This document shows, in pieces, positions 1-13,654 of a DNA stretch of 64,000 bases. Below the pieces are notes generated by a model, which made no database searches, was not told the DNA's origin, and saw only the letters and a program-made list of their open reading frames with translations. The stretch comes from Dacryopinax spathularia. Lineage: Eukaryota; Basidiomycota; Dacrymycetes; Dacrymycetales; Dacrymycetaceae. The position numbers and the translations under genes were made by a program. The stretch covers positions 1,674,001 through 1,738,000 of the forward strand of contig JBBPFI010000002.1 in NCBI GenBank assembly GCA_037974965.1, read 5' to 3'. Within the stretch, counting starts at the first letter, position 1. Every line of letters begins with the position of its first letter.

Positions 1-2010
1 CATTGCAGCCATGCAAGCCGTGTGGTGATAGAGAATGAGCGGTGGTCTGGACAAGGGGGGTGAATGTACGCGGTGGTAATGGAAAGGAGGGGTTCTCAGG
101 TTTCGGAGTCCTTGCCCCCAGTCTCGTTGGCCTTGGTGAAGGCAACCTCCAATGTATCCTCCGTGCATAATAGATTGAAGTAGAGCTTCTGTATCGATCC
201 GCAGACCGTACCCGTGCTTCCAAGACGTCGCAAAGGCATGGCAGGAAGGGGGTCCGGTTGCCTGAGGACGCCTTCCGCCCTTCACGTTTCTGCGTCGGGA
301 ATCATGTCCTGCTGCTGAGATCCGGTGTCCCAGTCAAGAACGTTGACTTCCTAATTGGGAAGTGTGATTACCTAATTTGGAAGTATACCTTCCATATATG
401 GAAATTTCTGGAATTTCACGGAATATGGGAGAAAAATGCAGAAGAGCAATGAATCTGAAATATCATAAACTCATGACACATTCAGAGCCCCCAATCCCCG
501 CACATTCACACACACTTTATTGGCTTCTCTGGTGGTCTAGAGACTTTTTCCAAGGGGGGGTTTCCAAGTTTTGGAGGCAAGCCTAGGCCACAAAGGTGGA
601 GCATGGTATACATATTGTTGCATGCTGCCCTGCAGGCCAGTCACATATAACCTATATGCCATGTCCCCGCGCTGGCTTTATTTGTCCAATGGATTTATGG
701 TGCTCCTCAAATGGAAGGTGAGCCGGTCCAAATTGTCACCTTGTGCGGCCATTTTTTCCTAGGACCTTGTGTTGTCTTTGGTTTTCCAATGCTCCGATTT
801 AAAAATCCCTGCAGTCGGGACATACAGGTGACCTCCTACTGGAGCCAAATCTTATACTGGAGCCAACTCTCATCATCTCATTGGGGCCTCAATCAGCTAC
901 TGTATTGGACCAAATTGGTTTTTCTTTTCAGTCACCTTGTGGATGTGTATTGCAAAAATTCCAGAACAAACCGGCCACATTGTATTGTGCTTGTGTTATT
1001 CTGTTAGCCATGGACTGCCACAGATGATCCCATATCTATCGACTGTGTTTGCAGTAGTTTTAGAAGTGAACCTCATTGATTTTGAGCTCCCAAACTCCGC
1101 AACCCATTGTATTTATGTGGTTGCTGCCCTCCATAAGTAGCCTACACCAGCACAGATGATGAGATTTGGCTCCAGTAGGAGGTCACCTGTATGTCCCAAC
1201 TGCAGGGTTCAAATCGGAGCATTGGAAAACCAAAGACAACACAAGGTCCTAGGAAAAAATGGCCGCACAAGGTGACAATTTGGACCGGCTCACCTTCCAT
1301 TTGAGGAGCACCATAAATCCATTGGACAAATAAAGCCAGCGCGGGGACATGGCATATAGGTTATATGTGACTGGCCTGCAGGGCAGCATGCAACAATATG
1401 TATACCATGCTCCACCTTTGTGGCCTAGGCTTGCCTCCAAAACTTGGAAACCCCCCCTTGGAAAAAGTCTCTAGACCACCAGAGAAGCCAATAAAGTGTG
1501 TGTGAATGTGCGGGGATTGGGGGCTCTGAATGTGTCATGAGTTTATGATATTTCAGATTCATTGCTCTTCTGCATTTTTCTCCCATATTCCGTGAAATTC
1601 CAGAAATTTCCATATATGGAAGGTATACTTCCAAATTAGGTAATCACACTTCCCAATTAGGAAGTCAACGTTCTTGACTGGGACACCGGATCTCAGCAGC
1701 AGGACATGATTCCCGACGCAGAAACGTGAAGGGCGGAAGGCGTCCTCAGGCAACCGGACCCCCTTCCTGCCATGCCTTTGCGACGTCTTGGAAGCACGGG
1801 TACGGTCTGCGGATCGATACAGAAGCTCTACTTCAATCTATTATGCACGGAGGATACATTGGAGGTTGCCTTCACCAAGGCCAACGAGACTGGGGGCAAG
1901 GACTCCGAAACCTGAGAACCCCTCCTTTCCATTACCACCGCGTACATTCACCCCCCTTGTCCAGACCACCGCTCATTCTCTATCACCACACGGCTTGCAT
2001 GGCTGCAATG
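1..2010. repeat. 2-kb palindrome (long inverted repeat), left end cut by window
   Basis: Bases 1-852 and 1162-2010 are reverse complements mirrored about position 1005.5. I see no mismatch over the outer 800 bases; near the inner end (about 801-823 against 1188-1210) there are a few substitutions and a 3-nt length difference. The spacer 853-1161 is unique and looks richer in A+T than the flanking genes. The left arm may continue beyond base 1. No transposase or other protein is recognisable in the arms or the spacer; the small open frames in each arm are mirror copies of one another. It could be a foldback-type (long-TIR, non-autonomous) DNA transposon, a recent inverted duplication, or an assembly fold-back. 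The high arm identity means it is young or kept alike by gene conversion. Confidence 0.9.
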
Positions 2011-2242
2011 GGTCGTAGGTTGCCGTTTCTGAGGCGCATACTACGGGAGCCGCGAAATGCACGGCAGCGCTTCCGCCGCCGTTGGCACATGTATACAGTC
2101 AAGCGACAACATGGGTGCCGGTTCGTCCTTCGAGGAGATCGATGGCCTGGCTTCGGTTCCGCCGCCTTGCTGCCGCCTTCCGGTAACTCAAGCGCAGATA
2201 ATCAGCCTATTCGATCGTTGGTAAGCGGTTCAACGGAAGCCA

Positions 2243-3443
2243 TCACAAAGAGCTGCGACTTGCCAGGTCCCTATTTCGCTCCTCCACCTTCTTGGCGGTC
2301 TCTCGTATCCATTGGGCGTACAATGCAAACAAGTCTTCCCCAGCCCGCTTCGTAACATTCGTCCAGCTCGTATGGGCGGAGCGTATGCAGTCAACATATC
2401 CATCTCCCTCCAGTGCACGATCTACCTCTGCCGCAGCGAGCAGGAACATCATTCGCGGTTCCGATGACATTTGGTTTCGCATGACGTCCATAAGGTAGGA
2501 AATGAGTGAGGGCGCCAAAGGCGACGGATAGGATCGCAAAAGGCGATACAATGATTCAAACAGGTCCGGATTGCGTAGACCTGCAGAAGGGTCAGCGACA
2601 GCATGGAAATGTGCGAAACAGGTGTACTATTGGTTGCCTTGTCTATCACTGTCTTCACCACTGCGCCCTCCATAACGCTGCGTCGTGCGACAACATCCTG
2701 GCTCGCCTCTCCCGACGTCTCCCACTCGTTCGGTATGCCAAGAACATCCCATCTGCGCCGCAATCGCTCCACATAGCTCAACTCCATCTTCACATATTCC
2801 GTCCACAGTTCGACCGAGTCTGGACTGAAACGCAGGCCGCGCTGCAGCAACGTCCGAGCAGATGACGACGAGCCTTGCGAGAGCTCATGGGAAGCGGCGA
2901 GAATATAGAGCGGCGATGAGTTGGGATGAAGCTGGAGAGCCCTGAGACGATTATTTATCCAGCTATCGGAGCAGGTGGGAACCGTGCGACATACCGTGCG
3001 AATAGGCGAGCGACAAGTGCTCGGGATCCATTGTGACGAGCGAGCTGTATGTATTGTATCCACAGAGAAATATCGCCCTTGAACTTACGGACGGCCCGTT
3101 CGAAGATATAGTACTGTCTACGGACGATCGCGTAATCAGAGATTGAGGGACCGGTCGAAGATAGCTCTGATAATCCATACAAATGAGGTCCAGACTGCAC
3201 GTACTCGAGCATGCACTTACTGAGACGCCGTAAACGCTTCTTCCGAAGACCTTCAAGGCCAATTTCGTACTGAGCGTACCGCAAAAAGTCTGCTTTGTCG
3301 GCGACACGTCGGACCAGCGCAGTCTCGAACATGGTTCGGCGCTTGACGATTTCTTTCACCTCTTCAGGAGAGAATATACCCTTCTTGACCAGGTCCTTAA
3401 CTTCTGGGAGCATCTGCTCTTGATAAAACTGAACACGCTCCAT
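2243..3443 (-). CDS. UTP6: U3 snoRNA-associated protein UTP6 (SSU processome)
   Basis: Exons 3443-3221, 3166-2995, 2941-2628 and 2580-2243 (introns of 54, 53 and 47 nt) give 348 residues. The start MERVQFYQEQMLPEV, the block ISDYAIVRRQYYIFERA, the tract SLWIQYIQLA and the later LYILAASHEL...ARTLLQRGLRFSPDSVELW are hallmark UTP6 segments: an N-terminal UTP6 domain followed by HAT (half-a-TPR) helices. UTP6 is a nucleolar scaffold of the UTP-B subcomplex that binds U3 snoRNP on the 35S pre-rRNA for early 18S rRNA processing. At 348 residues it is shorter than yeast Utp6 (440), mainly at the C-terminus; its stop lies only about 230 bp from the palindrome, so a shortened 3' end is possible but not shown. 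It is divergent from the cyclophilin gene, with 168 bp between the two starts. Confidence 0.9.
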
Positions 3444-3611
3444 GCTGTCGAGGAGAGAAGTTCAACGGGTTTGTTGGGTTAATGGGCGGCGCATTACCAG
3501 TAGGTGCAGCATAGGGTCCGAGCATTGGAAAACCATTCACCGGCTGAAAACTGACACGCGGAAGCTTGCCGTACCGACTGACGATAATTCTCACAAGTTG
3601 CTTGTCTCTTC

Positions 3612-4419
3612 ATGTCCGAGCGGGTATTCCTCGAAATTGGCATAGGAAATAGAGCAGAATATGCCACTGCTTCCAAGACGTACGATGACCTGCAAATCTG
3701 GCTCTCCGAAAATGGCCCGAAATATTCCCTGCCCTCCTCTTTCGACGACCTCGATGAGGTGCAACATGAGACTTTAGCAAGCATATATGTACGGCTGTCG
3801 CATTGAAAGAGAAGGACATCAAGTAACCCAGCGGCAGGTTGAAGCTTTGCCTTCCGAAAAGCCTAAATCTCTTATTGTGGGCCGCCTTATACTCGAACTT
3901 GATCCCTCGGCCGGCGTTGAGAGGACTCGGAATAATTTTCTCAGTCTCTGCAAGGGCGACAAGGGTGCTTGCAAGAATGCTCCAAACAAGAAGCTGCATT
4001 ATCTAGGAACACCTATGCATAGGATTGTGAAGGATTTCATTGCTCAAGGCGGTGATATCACCAGGGGGGATGGTTCCGGTGGCGAAGTTCGAAGTATCGC
4101 TCTGCCTGGCCATCTTCTATACTGATTCTCCTTTTAGTCCATCTACGGGGGTAGATTTAATGACGAAAAGGCTGGTCTCAAGGTGAAACCGGCCCGGGGA
4201 AGTGTAGCCATGGCGAACTCCGGGAAGAACAGTAACACGAGCCAGTTTTTCCTCGTCCTCACCTCCGATTCTGCTCAGCTGAAGAAGATTGCGGGCAAGT
4301 ATGTCGTCTTCGGCCGAGTCATCGAGGGTTCGCATGTGCTTGATCGAATCAACGATGTGGGCACCGACAATGGCACTCCGATGACCGAAGTCTGGATTGA
4401 CAGTTGTGGCACCATATGA
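3612..4419 (+). CDS. cyclophilin-type peptidyl-prolyl cis-trans isomerase with N-terminal extension
   Basis: Exons 3612-3788, 3832-4086 and 4138-4419 (introns 43 and 51 nt) give 237 residues. Residues from about 70 form a cyclophilin fold: VGRLILELDPSAGVERTRNN, the FLSLCKG strand, MHRIVKDFIAQGGDITRGDG (catalytic His-Arg/Phe region, with R and F-x-x-Q-G-G-D), a GGRFND turn, and ANSGKNSNTSQFF with the substrate-binding N and Q-F-F, ending in V-F-G-R-V-I-E-G. Such enzymes turn prolyl peptide bonds during folding or in ribonucleoprotein complexes. In the usual cyclophilin the strand F-[LF]-[ED]-I runs straight into G-R-[LI]; here about 55 residues sit between FLEIGIGNRA and VGRLILEL, so the first strand is split by an insertion. 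No signal peptide is seen. The second donor is a weak GTTCGA, chosen because it alone keeps GGE-SIYGGRF in frame. Confidence 0.88.
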
Positions 4420-5067
4420 GGGTCAGAACTCACTACTGTAGCGCGCTGACGCCGCAACGGAGACCTGCATTCGTCCTCGCCCATGATCTGACTCTATAGC
4501 ACGTTTCGAGGGCTGCCGTTTTCCTGCGAGCCAAAGTATGTGTGGAGGTGCCCGTTATCTCGGAACCACTTTTAGGCACATGCATAAAGTTGTTCTCCAA
4601 GTCCGAACTATCACCCGGCCGTATGAGACCGCAGCTTTCCGGGGTAATTCGTCCTTCTCTGCTGCATTCGCTCTCCACCCGGTCGGGAGCGAGAGCTTAC
4701 GACTGAATTGGTCGAATTTGCAAAGGATCACAAGACGACCCTAGGCGTGCGCTGGCATGATGTTCCCGCGTCAACCACTTCACGGATCTGGCTCCTTAGT
4801 AGGCAAGCTGATGTTGTATTGCTTCCTCATATCGGCTGTCGTGCATCAGCAGCTGAGCTTCCATGCTTCCTTTCGGTCGGGACTTCCTCAATCTCCACCA
4901 CCCTAGCGGCTCAAGGTGGAGTAACCCACCGGCCCGAGTGAAACGACATCCTATATCAACAGAGCGATGCGAAGATGTGGGGTAACTGCGGGGCTTTGGC
5001 GTCACAAACCTGGCGGGACAACTGTGACTTCTGGTGTCCTCTGCGCTCTCCCAAACTGCACTTCTAA
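4420..5067. other. intergenic gap
   Basis: This is 648 bp between the cyclophilin stop and the transporter start. I see no convincing gene. An open stretch around 4687-4941 (plus strand) reads without stops but matches no family I know and lacks a supported start, so it is not called. Promoter elements of the transporter should lie here. Confidence 0.4.
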
Positions 5068-6993
5068 ATGCCAACCTTCCTCACCGGTAGCCCAAAGCTG
5101 AAGGGCAAAAGGCTCTCCGGATTAATTGGGTTTACTTGTTCTATTGCGTTCATCTTGTTCGGATATGGTTAATCTTACCTGCGACGATCGTCTGGCACGC
5201 GCTGAGGCAGCCAACAGAGCAAGGTGTGATGGGAGGAGTAATCACAGGCTCCCAGTTCACGAAGCGGTTCCCCTCCATCGATACCACCAGTGGTGACGGC
5301 AATGCGCAGCTTCAAGGTTTCACGCTTGGCATCTACAACATTGGCTGTTGGGCGGGCTCGCTAGCCGTCCTTGTCATTGGTGAACCCTTGGGTCGTAAGA
5401 AAACTATTATCGTGGGGGCGGTCATCCTAGCGCTGGGCACTGTCATTCAATGCACCTCGTACTCACTTGCCCAGCTTCTTGTGCGCTGCAATGTGTCACC
5501 ATTTACTTCCCCTATGTTGACCAGTGCCAGGTGGGCCGTATCATTACGGGTATCGGCAACGGTATCATCACCTCGTCGATACCTGTGTGGCATGCGGAGC
5601 TCAGCAAAGCGAAATCTCGAGGAAAGCTGATTACCACGGAGCTTTCAACCAATGTCGTGCGCATCCCTCTATCACCCTCGCCTATACCGAGTCTCATCCG
5701 TTGCAGGGCGGGGTGAACTTCCCTTTCACCGTAGTGTAAGTTACTGGGAATGTTCTCACTCTTCTATATAGGTGTCGGTAGCGTACTGGGTTGACTACGG
5801 CATGTCGTACGTCAATAACGAAGCGGCATGGAGGTTTCCAATTGCCGTACAAGTCTTCTTTGCACTTTCGACCATCGCCCTTCTGCTCTTCCTCCCCGAT
5901 ACACCGCGATGGCTTCTGAAACAAGGACGTCGCGCCGAAGCACACAATGTTCTCGAACGTTTGCTCATCGACGATGGAGACGGCGCGGCAGACAGGGAGA
6001 TCCTCGAGATAGAAGCTGCCCTAGCAGAGGAAAGGCTGGCGCAAGAACAGCTTGGAAGCAAAGGGCCGATTCAGACTATCTTTACGAATGGCAGCCAACG
6101 TTTCTTTTACCGAACCATGCTCGGCGTATGGGGCATGATCATGCAACAGCTCACGGGAATTAACCTTATCACGCGAGTTCAAACCCGCTGCATCTCTGAG
6201 CGTTACTGAACGCTCGCACAGGTATTATGCACCCTTCATCTTCATCAAAAGCGTTGGGTTCTCGCAAAAGCTCTCCTCCCTGATGTCTGGTTTCCTCAGC
6301 TTGGAGTATTATCTATCCACACTCATCCCCATCTTCATCATCGACAAGGTGGGTCGCCGGCCGCTTCTGCTAGCAGGTTTGGTAGGGATGAGCATCTGCA
6401 TGTTCATCCTGGCTGGTACGACCTCCGTGGTCTCGTTCGGGCCAGGCATCGTTGCAACCGTAGCGCTGTTTGTATACGATTTCTGGTTCGGCGTCGGATG
6501 GATCCCCGGCCCCTGGCTCCTGGCGTCAGAGTATGCGCCTCTGACCACTAGGAGCCAGTCTGCTGCTTTGGCTACGTCGGCGACATGGATCTTCACATTC
6601 CTCGTAGCAGAAATTACGCCTGTAGCCATCACCAATATCGGATGTGAGTGGCTCGCCTTTCCAGCCCAGATGCGTACTTACACTACCGCAGGGCGGACGT
6701 ACATAATATTTGGGGTCCTGAACGCGTGCTGGTGGCCTATAGTGTACTTCTTCTATCCAGAGGTAGATTTCCTGAACACTCCGGACGGAGAGAGACTCAT
6801 TTTTTGGTAGACGAAGGGAAAGTCCCTCGAACAGATCGACCTGATGTTTACAGGTCCCAAAGTGTTGCTGGACATCTCCAATGAGGAAATTCGCATGATG
6901 CAAGAACGACAGATCGAGCACGTTGTCCATGAACATATGGTTGCCGGGCGCGATGTGGAGAAGCATGAGCCTGAACACCTTGAGAACGTTTGA
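5068..6993 (+). CDS. major facilitator sugar porter (hexose-transporter type)
   Basis: Eight exons: 5068-5167, 5218-5480, 5531-5653, 5707-5733, 5772-6172, 6222-6643, 6692-6762, 6811-6993, giving about 529 residues. Sugar-porter signatures appear in order: IAFILFGYEQGVMGGVITG (TM1), GEPLGRKKT after TM2, YWVDYG before TM6, FLPDTPRWLLKQGR, QQLTGIN in TM7, DKVGRRPLLLAG, GWIPGPWLLASEY in TM10, and FYPETKGKSLEQID at the C-terminus. The protein should be a 12-TM plasma-membrane sugar:proton symporter or facilitator; the substrate cannot be fixed from sequence. The fifth intron (6173-6221) has a GC donor (GCGAGT), the only choice that joins GINLIT to YYAPF. The tiny fourth exon (27 nt) and its 38-nt downstream intron are uncertain: a single intron 5654-5771 would also keep the frame and give 520 residues. 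Confidence 0.9.
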
Positions 6994-7986
6994 TGGTGGG
7001 CCGTATAACCCCAGCTCGGAAGCTCGCGCCTGGAGACGCCGTGTAGAGTAATCCTATCAGTGCATGTCGGAGGTCGTGTTTTTCTTGCCCAGACTTTGCG
7101 CAAAGACGGTCTTTCGTCCTTAACGGAGCAGTCGAAGAGCTGTGCACCGCGAACATGCAAAGCGACGTTCTTCTGCGCATGCGGCAAAATTGGCTGTGAT
7201 TATTGCGTGTCGCGTTTACTGCAGCAATCATGCCTGTTCACGGACAGCAATCTACTGATTTGCTATGATACCGCCTGAACACACTTTGGATGGCCCTACG
7301 AAGCGGTGCAGAAGGAAAGCAGACCTGACTGTTTTACAAATAGTGTAAGTTACTCCCGAGCAGGCAAATATCTTGCTCCTAGCGATAGAATCCAGGTGGC
7401 GCTCTGATCTGTGCACGATGGTCGGAAGTGCGACCGAGCATCGTATCCAGGTTCTCACCGGAGTGATCTGTGAGATTGAAGAAAGGGCTATGGAGTGCTC
7501 CATCCGAACTAGGGTGGACTGATTCAAGTGTAAACCCGGTCGAGGGGGGCATCAGAATGGTCGATGGGCGGGTATGCGGGCAAAGGGTCAACGGAGGCAC
7601 ATTTTGGACAGCGACTCGGAGGATTGGACGCGACTTTTGGGCTGTGAACCGATGCACGAGGCAAAGCGGGTCGAAACGCGCTCGGCTCCCTGCACCGCCC
7701 GCGCCGCGCTGGGGAGAGACCGCGCATACATCCAACGTCGTCGACCGCACCCTCCCCAGCCCTATTAGAACCACGTCTCTCTCTCGCTCTCTTACCCTCT
7801 CTCGCTCTACCTCTGACAGCCCCCGACCGTATAACACCTCCTTTCGCCGTTTACCCTTCGTATTTCAACCGAACATCCACCTGAGATCACCTCCAAAGTC
7901 TGCAAATAGCGTTCCACAAGCTTCGCCACTCCAAGGCGCGTTGATCAACGCCTCTTCACCGATCGCCTCTTCTTCTCCATTTCACG
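6994..7986. promoter_or_regulatory. upstream region of GFA1 copy A with CT-rich tract
   Basis: About 1 kb between the transporter stop and the GFA1 copy A start. A pyrimidine-rich tract on the plus strand at about 7765-7815 (runs of CTCTCT) sits 170-220 bp before the ATG, a position and composition typical of fungal core promoters and transcription starts. No gene or repeat is recognised in the rest. Confidence 0.5.
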
Positions 7987-10340
<2,354 letters not shown>

Positions 10341-10603
10341 TCTGCTCATGTGCAAGGCATTTTCTTTCGTTGTTTTCTTTCTCATCACCGCGGACCTAAT
10401 ACTGTTCTCGCACTGTCTCCCTTCTGTCTCCACGCGCTTGAGGCGTTCGTACATTCCTAGACTACCCGGACAATATAACGCACACATCGATCACTTCCAG
10501 CGGGTCCAACTAGAAGAACCACTGTTGAGAGGTACACTAGGCTTCACAAATATCTGCCCAAGTCGGCACTGCAATGGTACAAAGGTGAGGTCAAAGAAAC
10601 TCG

Positions 10604-12337
10604 TCACATTAAACCCCATTCGCCACCTCCCATCCTGCAGACTTCCTCGCGCCGCTCGAGAAGAACCAACGTTTCCTCCACATCCCATGTACCGACAAAC
10701 TTCCATCTTTCGTCTCTCTTCATTCGACTTTCGATGTCCTGCACACTCACACCAGCGCCCTTCTTCTTTTTGCTCTGATTACAGGATCTGACGGCCTGCA
10801 ATACTGGCACCATTAGAAGAGATGGCGTGACGAGCAGGTAGGTCTCTTCCTCAACCGGTCGAGGTGACGAAGAAATTACGTCACCCCCTGTAAGCGCAAC
10901 CGTACCCGCTGTGGCGTTCGCTGCGGTTGCTTCGTCCGAGCTGTGTCGAGACAAGCAAAAGGAAGGACGGTTAACATCGATGTCGCTCAGCGCTCTTGGT
11001 GACGGCGACGGATCGCCGATAACGACGAAACCCTCGCTTAAAAGCGTCCTCAGCGCCCAGTCGTACAGACGTTTTGCCTTGGCGGCGTCGGATTCCCGCT
11101 CATGCTTGCTGGTCTCCACACGGTAGGTCAACGCTCGCTCATTTGTTTCGAGACTTTTGCGCCGTTTTCGCTTCGCAGCCTGCACGGTACGGAGAGCAAG
11201 GTGAGCGAGAAGTTTGACTTGACGAAGGTCCCACAGGGTAATCGCGGGAGCCGGAGCCTTGTCCCTGCTTCCTGTGCTTGAACGGCCCTCTGCATCAGGC
11301 TGAGGACTGATTCTATGAAGTCGACTAGGTGTTGCGTCAAATAGAAGCCTTGGCGCGGCGTTCGGATAGCCAGGAGTATCTTTCGCTTGAGTATGAAGCG
11401 GCGCCTCCCAGTGTGGATGAATCTGCTCATCGCAGTCTGCCAGTACTGTCTTGAGATATTCCTTCATGTACAATAAGAACGTTGTCGGGCCCAAATGTTT
11501 GCTACGCAGCTTGGAAGGATGCTGTAGATGGGCGGACGTCTACAGAACCTGAGTCAACATTACACGATGCGTATTTAATGCAAACCCACCGTCTCGGGAG
11601 TTGCGGGCAGGCTGGAGTGCGTCAAAGACGAGCTTGCTGTCGAGTCGACGCGTTCCCTCCGACGCATAGGGGTCACAGAGCCTTCGCATAGAAGGGGAAT
11701 TATGAATGGTTTGCCATACAGAGAAGCGTGCAACCGCCCTACTCGCTGCCAGTGCCGCGGTTGTTCAGAGGGATCCTCAATGACGTCTGCACCGCGGCGT
11801 TGTTGGTTGTCTGGTTCGACTGTGGACAGAAAAGGGACCCACCTAGATTGTTCACATCCATCATTCTCCCTTTCCACGAAGTTTCCGTAACCCTTCCCAA
11901 GCAGCGCACGAGTCCACCGATGCCCAGTCCATGCGGCACCGGCCGATTAAGCGGGCAAACGCAGTCGATCACGCCGGTCCCGTCGTCCACTGCATTTATG
12001 TCAACGAACCCGACAGCAAAGGGCTGTGACCAGAGTGTCATACAGGTGTATATCGTCGATTTCCACTTCTCATTCACTCGCACTCCCACGAGCACACCAA
12101 CTATTTGTGCCAATCTGCAAGGGAAGGTGCCCAACTGAAAGTAACCTGTAGCCATGGTCAACGCGGCGATCCTGCGTTCCGCAACCGGTCGGAATTGGGC
12201 TTGGGCTTACCACTGAAGGCTTGCATCTGCAAGATATCGATAACAAGACATTGTGCCACAGCATCCGCTCTATACGTCCAGCTCAGTATCTGCTCGGATG
12301 TGTAGGCGGACGCCGTTTCTTCGCCGATGGGTTGCAT
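10604..12337 (-). CDS. STN1: CST telomere-capping complex subunit STN1
   Basis: Exons 12337-12211, 12145-12044, 11989-11843, 11786-11590 and 11539-10604 give 502 residues. The N-terminal OB fold is clear: QCLVIDILQMQAF, GYFQLGTFPCRLAQIVGVLV, IYTLDDGTGVIDCVC, then VRCLGRVTE...GRMMDVNNL and DPSEQPRHWQRVGRLH. A conserved post-OB helix GPTTFLLYMKEYL follows at the start of the last exon. The C-terminal part has an Arg/Lys-rich stretch and a segment (SVQDIESRMKRDERWKFVGT) that fits a winged-helix domain. STN1, with CTC1/Cdc13 and TEN1, binds single-stranded telomere DNA and recruits polymerase alpha-primase for C-strand fill-in in the nucleus. The start was chosen because it opens the exon holding the first OB strand. 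It is convergent with GFA1 copy A and divergent from the CYSTM gene. Confidence 0.85.
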
Positions 12338-12890
12338 TCGGTGCGAAGGAGAGGAACGACCCTGAACGTTGTCACGTGCAAAGCGATGTTGATTTGATTG
12401 GAATGCGTTATCATCGCCACCGAGAAAGGGCCTGGTTATGATTTATAGTAGTAAAGCAGTTGGAGAGACACAACGACCGACGTTGAAGAGACGCTCGACT
12501 ATTTTTTTCTCGCCGTTAAGGGTAAAGATGCTACCAGCATCGCCAGCTAGACAATCAAAGCCCGCCACCTCCGTGTTCAAGCCGACATGTGTGCATCATG
12601 CTATCGTCCCCAGCCTCGCCTCAGCTCGGGCCGACCGTATGCTGTGCTAGGGTATAGATTCGCTTCGACATCAATCAATCGTGCCTCATGGAATGATCCC
12701 CGGAAATCCAAATATGTATGGCGGTATGATTAAGCGCCGGAATTCGCATTATGCATATCCAGCATGAAACGTACAGGCGCCCCCTGTCCTGAGCAAGCGA
12801 TGCCAAGGACCGGGTTCGACAGCCTGACGGCGACCCTGTCGTTGATACCTGTGGAGGTCTGCCCCTGAGCCGCCCCTGCCGTCGACAACC
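12338..12890. promoter_or_regulatory. divergent promoter region, STN1 / CYSTM gene
   Basis: The 553 bp between the two divergent starts should hold both promoters. No further gene, repeat or clear motif is seen. Confidence 0.35.
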
Positions 12891-13375
12891 ATGTCCCAAG
12901 TGAGCCACAGACCTCAACAGGCCAGACTGAGCAGACACTGACAGTCGTCATTGCTAGCCCTCTTACTATGGGCCACAAATACAATACCCAGTCCCTCTGT
13001 ATCATCAACAATGTGTGTTCTGCTTCAGGATCCCCTCCACTCTGCCTAATTCCCGTCGTAGCTGCTGGATACTATCAACAGCCGGTGTATGCTCAACCCG
13101 TCCCTCAGGTACGCTTCCCTCACGCCCTCGCCTCCATAAGTGAATACTCACTACTGGTGAAGGTGATGTACGTCAACACCCAGCATCCTGGATACCATCA
13201 TCACAGCCATGTTCGACGTCGAGGACCGTGCGAAGATTGCTGCGGTGGCGCCTGCGACTGGTACGTCACAGACAGACAACAGATTTCTTCAGGCCTGACA
13301 TATTTCAGTCTTGCCATTTTGTGTGCTTGTCTATTCTGTTGCGAATGTGCGCAGTGTTGCGATTACTGCTGCTGA
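12891..13375 (+). CDS. small cysteine-rich tail-anchored protein (CYSTM type)
   Basis: Five small exons, 12891-12899, 12958-13012, 13062-13108, 13163-13260 and 13309-13375, give 91 residues. The N-terminal half is Tyr/Gln/Pro-rich (MSQPSYYGPQIQYPVP, YYQQPVYAQPVPQ). After a basic HHHSHVRRR patch the C-terminus is packed with Cys around a short hydrophobic run (CEDCC, CLAILCACLFCCECAQ, ending DYCC). This is the layout of the CYSTM module, small eukaryotic proteins thought to sit in the plasma membrane by a Cys-rich segment and linked to stress tolerance. The frame is supported by all five exons joining in phase and by the repeated Y-Q-P pattern crossing three introns. The first exon is only nine bases, so the exact start is the least certain part. 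Function is inferred from composition alone. Confidence 0.72.
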
Positions 13376-13654
13376 AGACACGTCTGTTGAGTTGCTGTAC
13401 CTATAATATATAGGGAGAGAAGGCCACACTCTCCCTTACGATTGATATGACTTAATGAAGATTTCACGCAATCGTGATTGAGTGCAAGAAAACAAGCTAG
13501 TCCTTGACGGAGCGTAATAATACAAGAGCGTGAACGGGTTGAAGGGTATATGCAAGTAATCTGGCTCGCGTAGTAATGGGAGCCAGAGGAGGATCCCCAT
13601 GAACAGTCGTACATATGCAAGAAAGGAGACGAAGGAGACGGTAAGGGAAACGGT

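Noticed and set aside
258-1753. Small open frames mirrored in both arms of the palindrome
   Set aside because: Each is below 100 codons, has no recognisable domain and is duplicated only because the DNA is inverted; they do not look like genes.
4687-4941. Open stretch between the cyclophilin and transporter genes
   Set aside because: It reads ELTTELVEFAKDHKTT and further without a stop but has no clear start, matches no family I know, and no splice partner was found.
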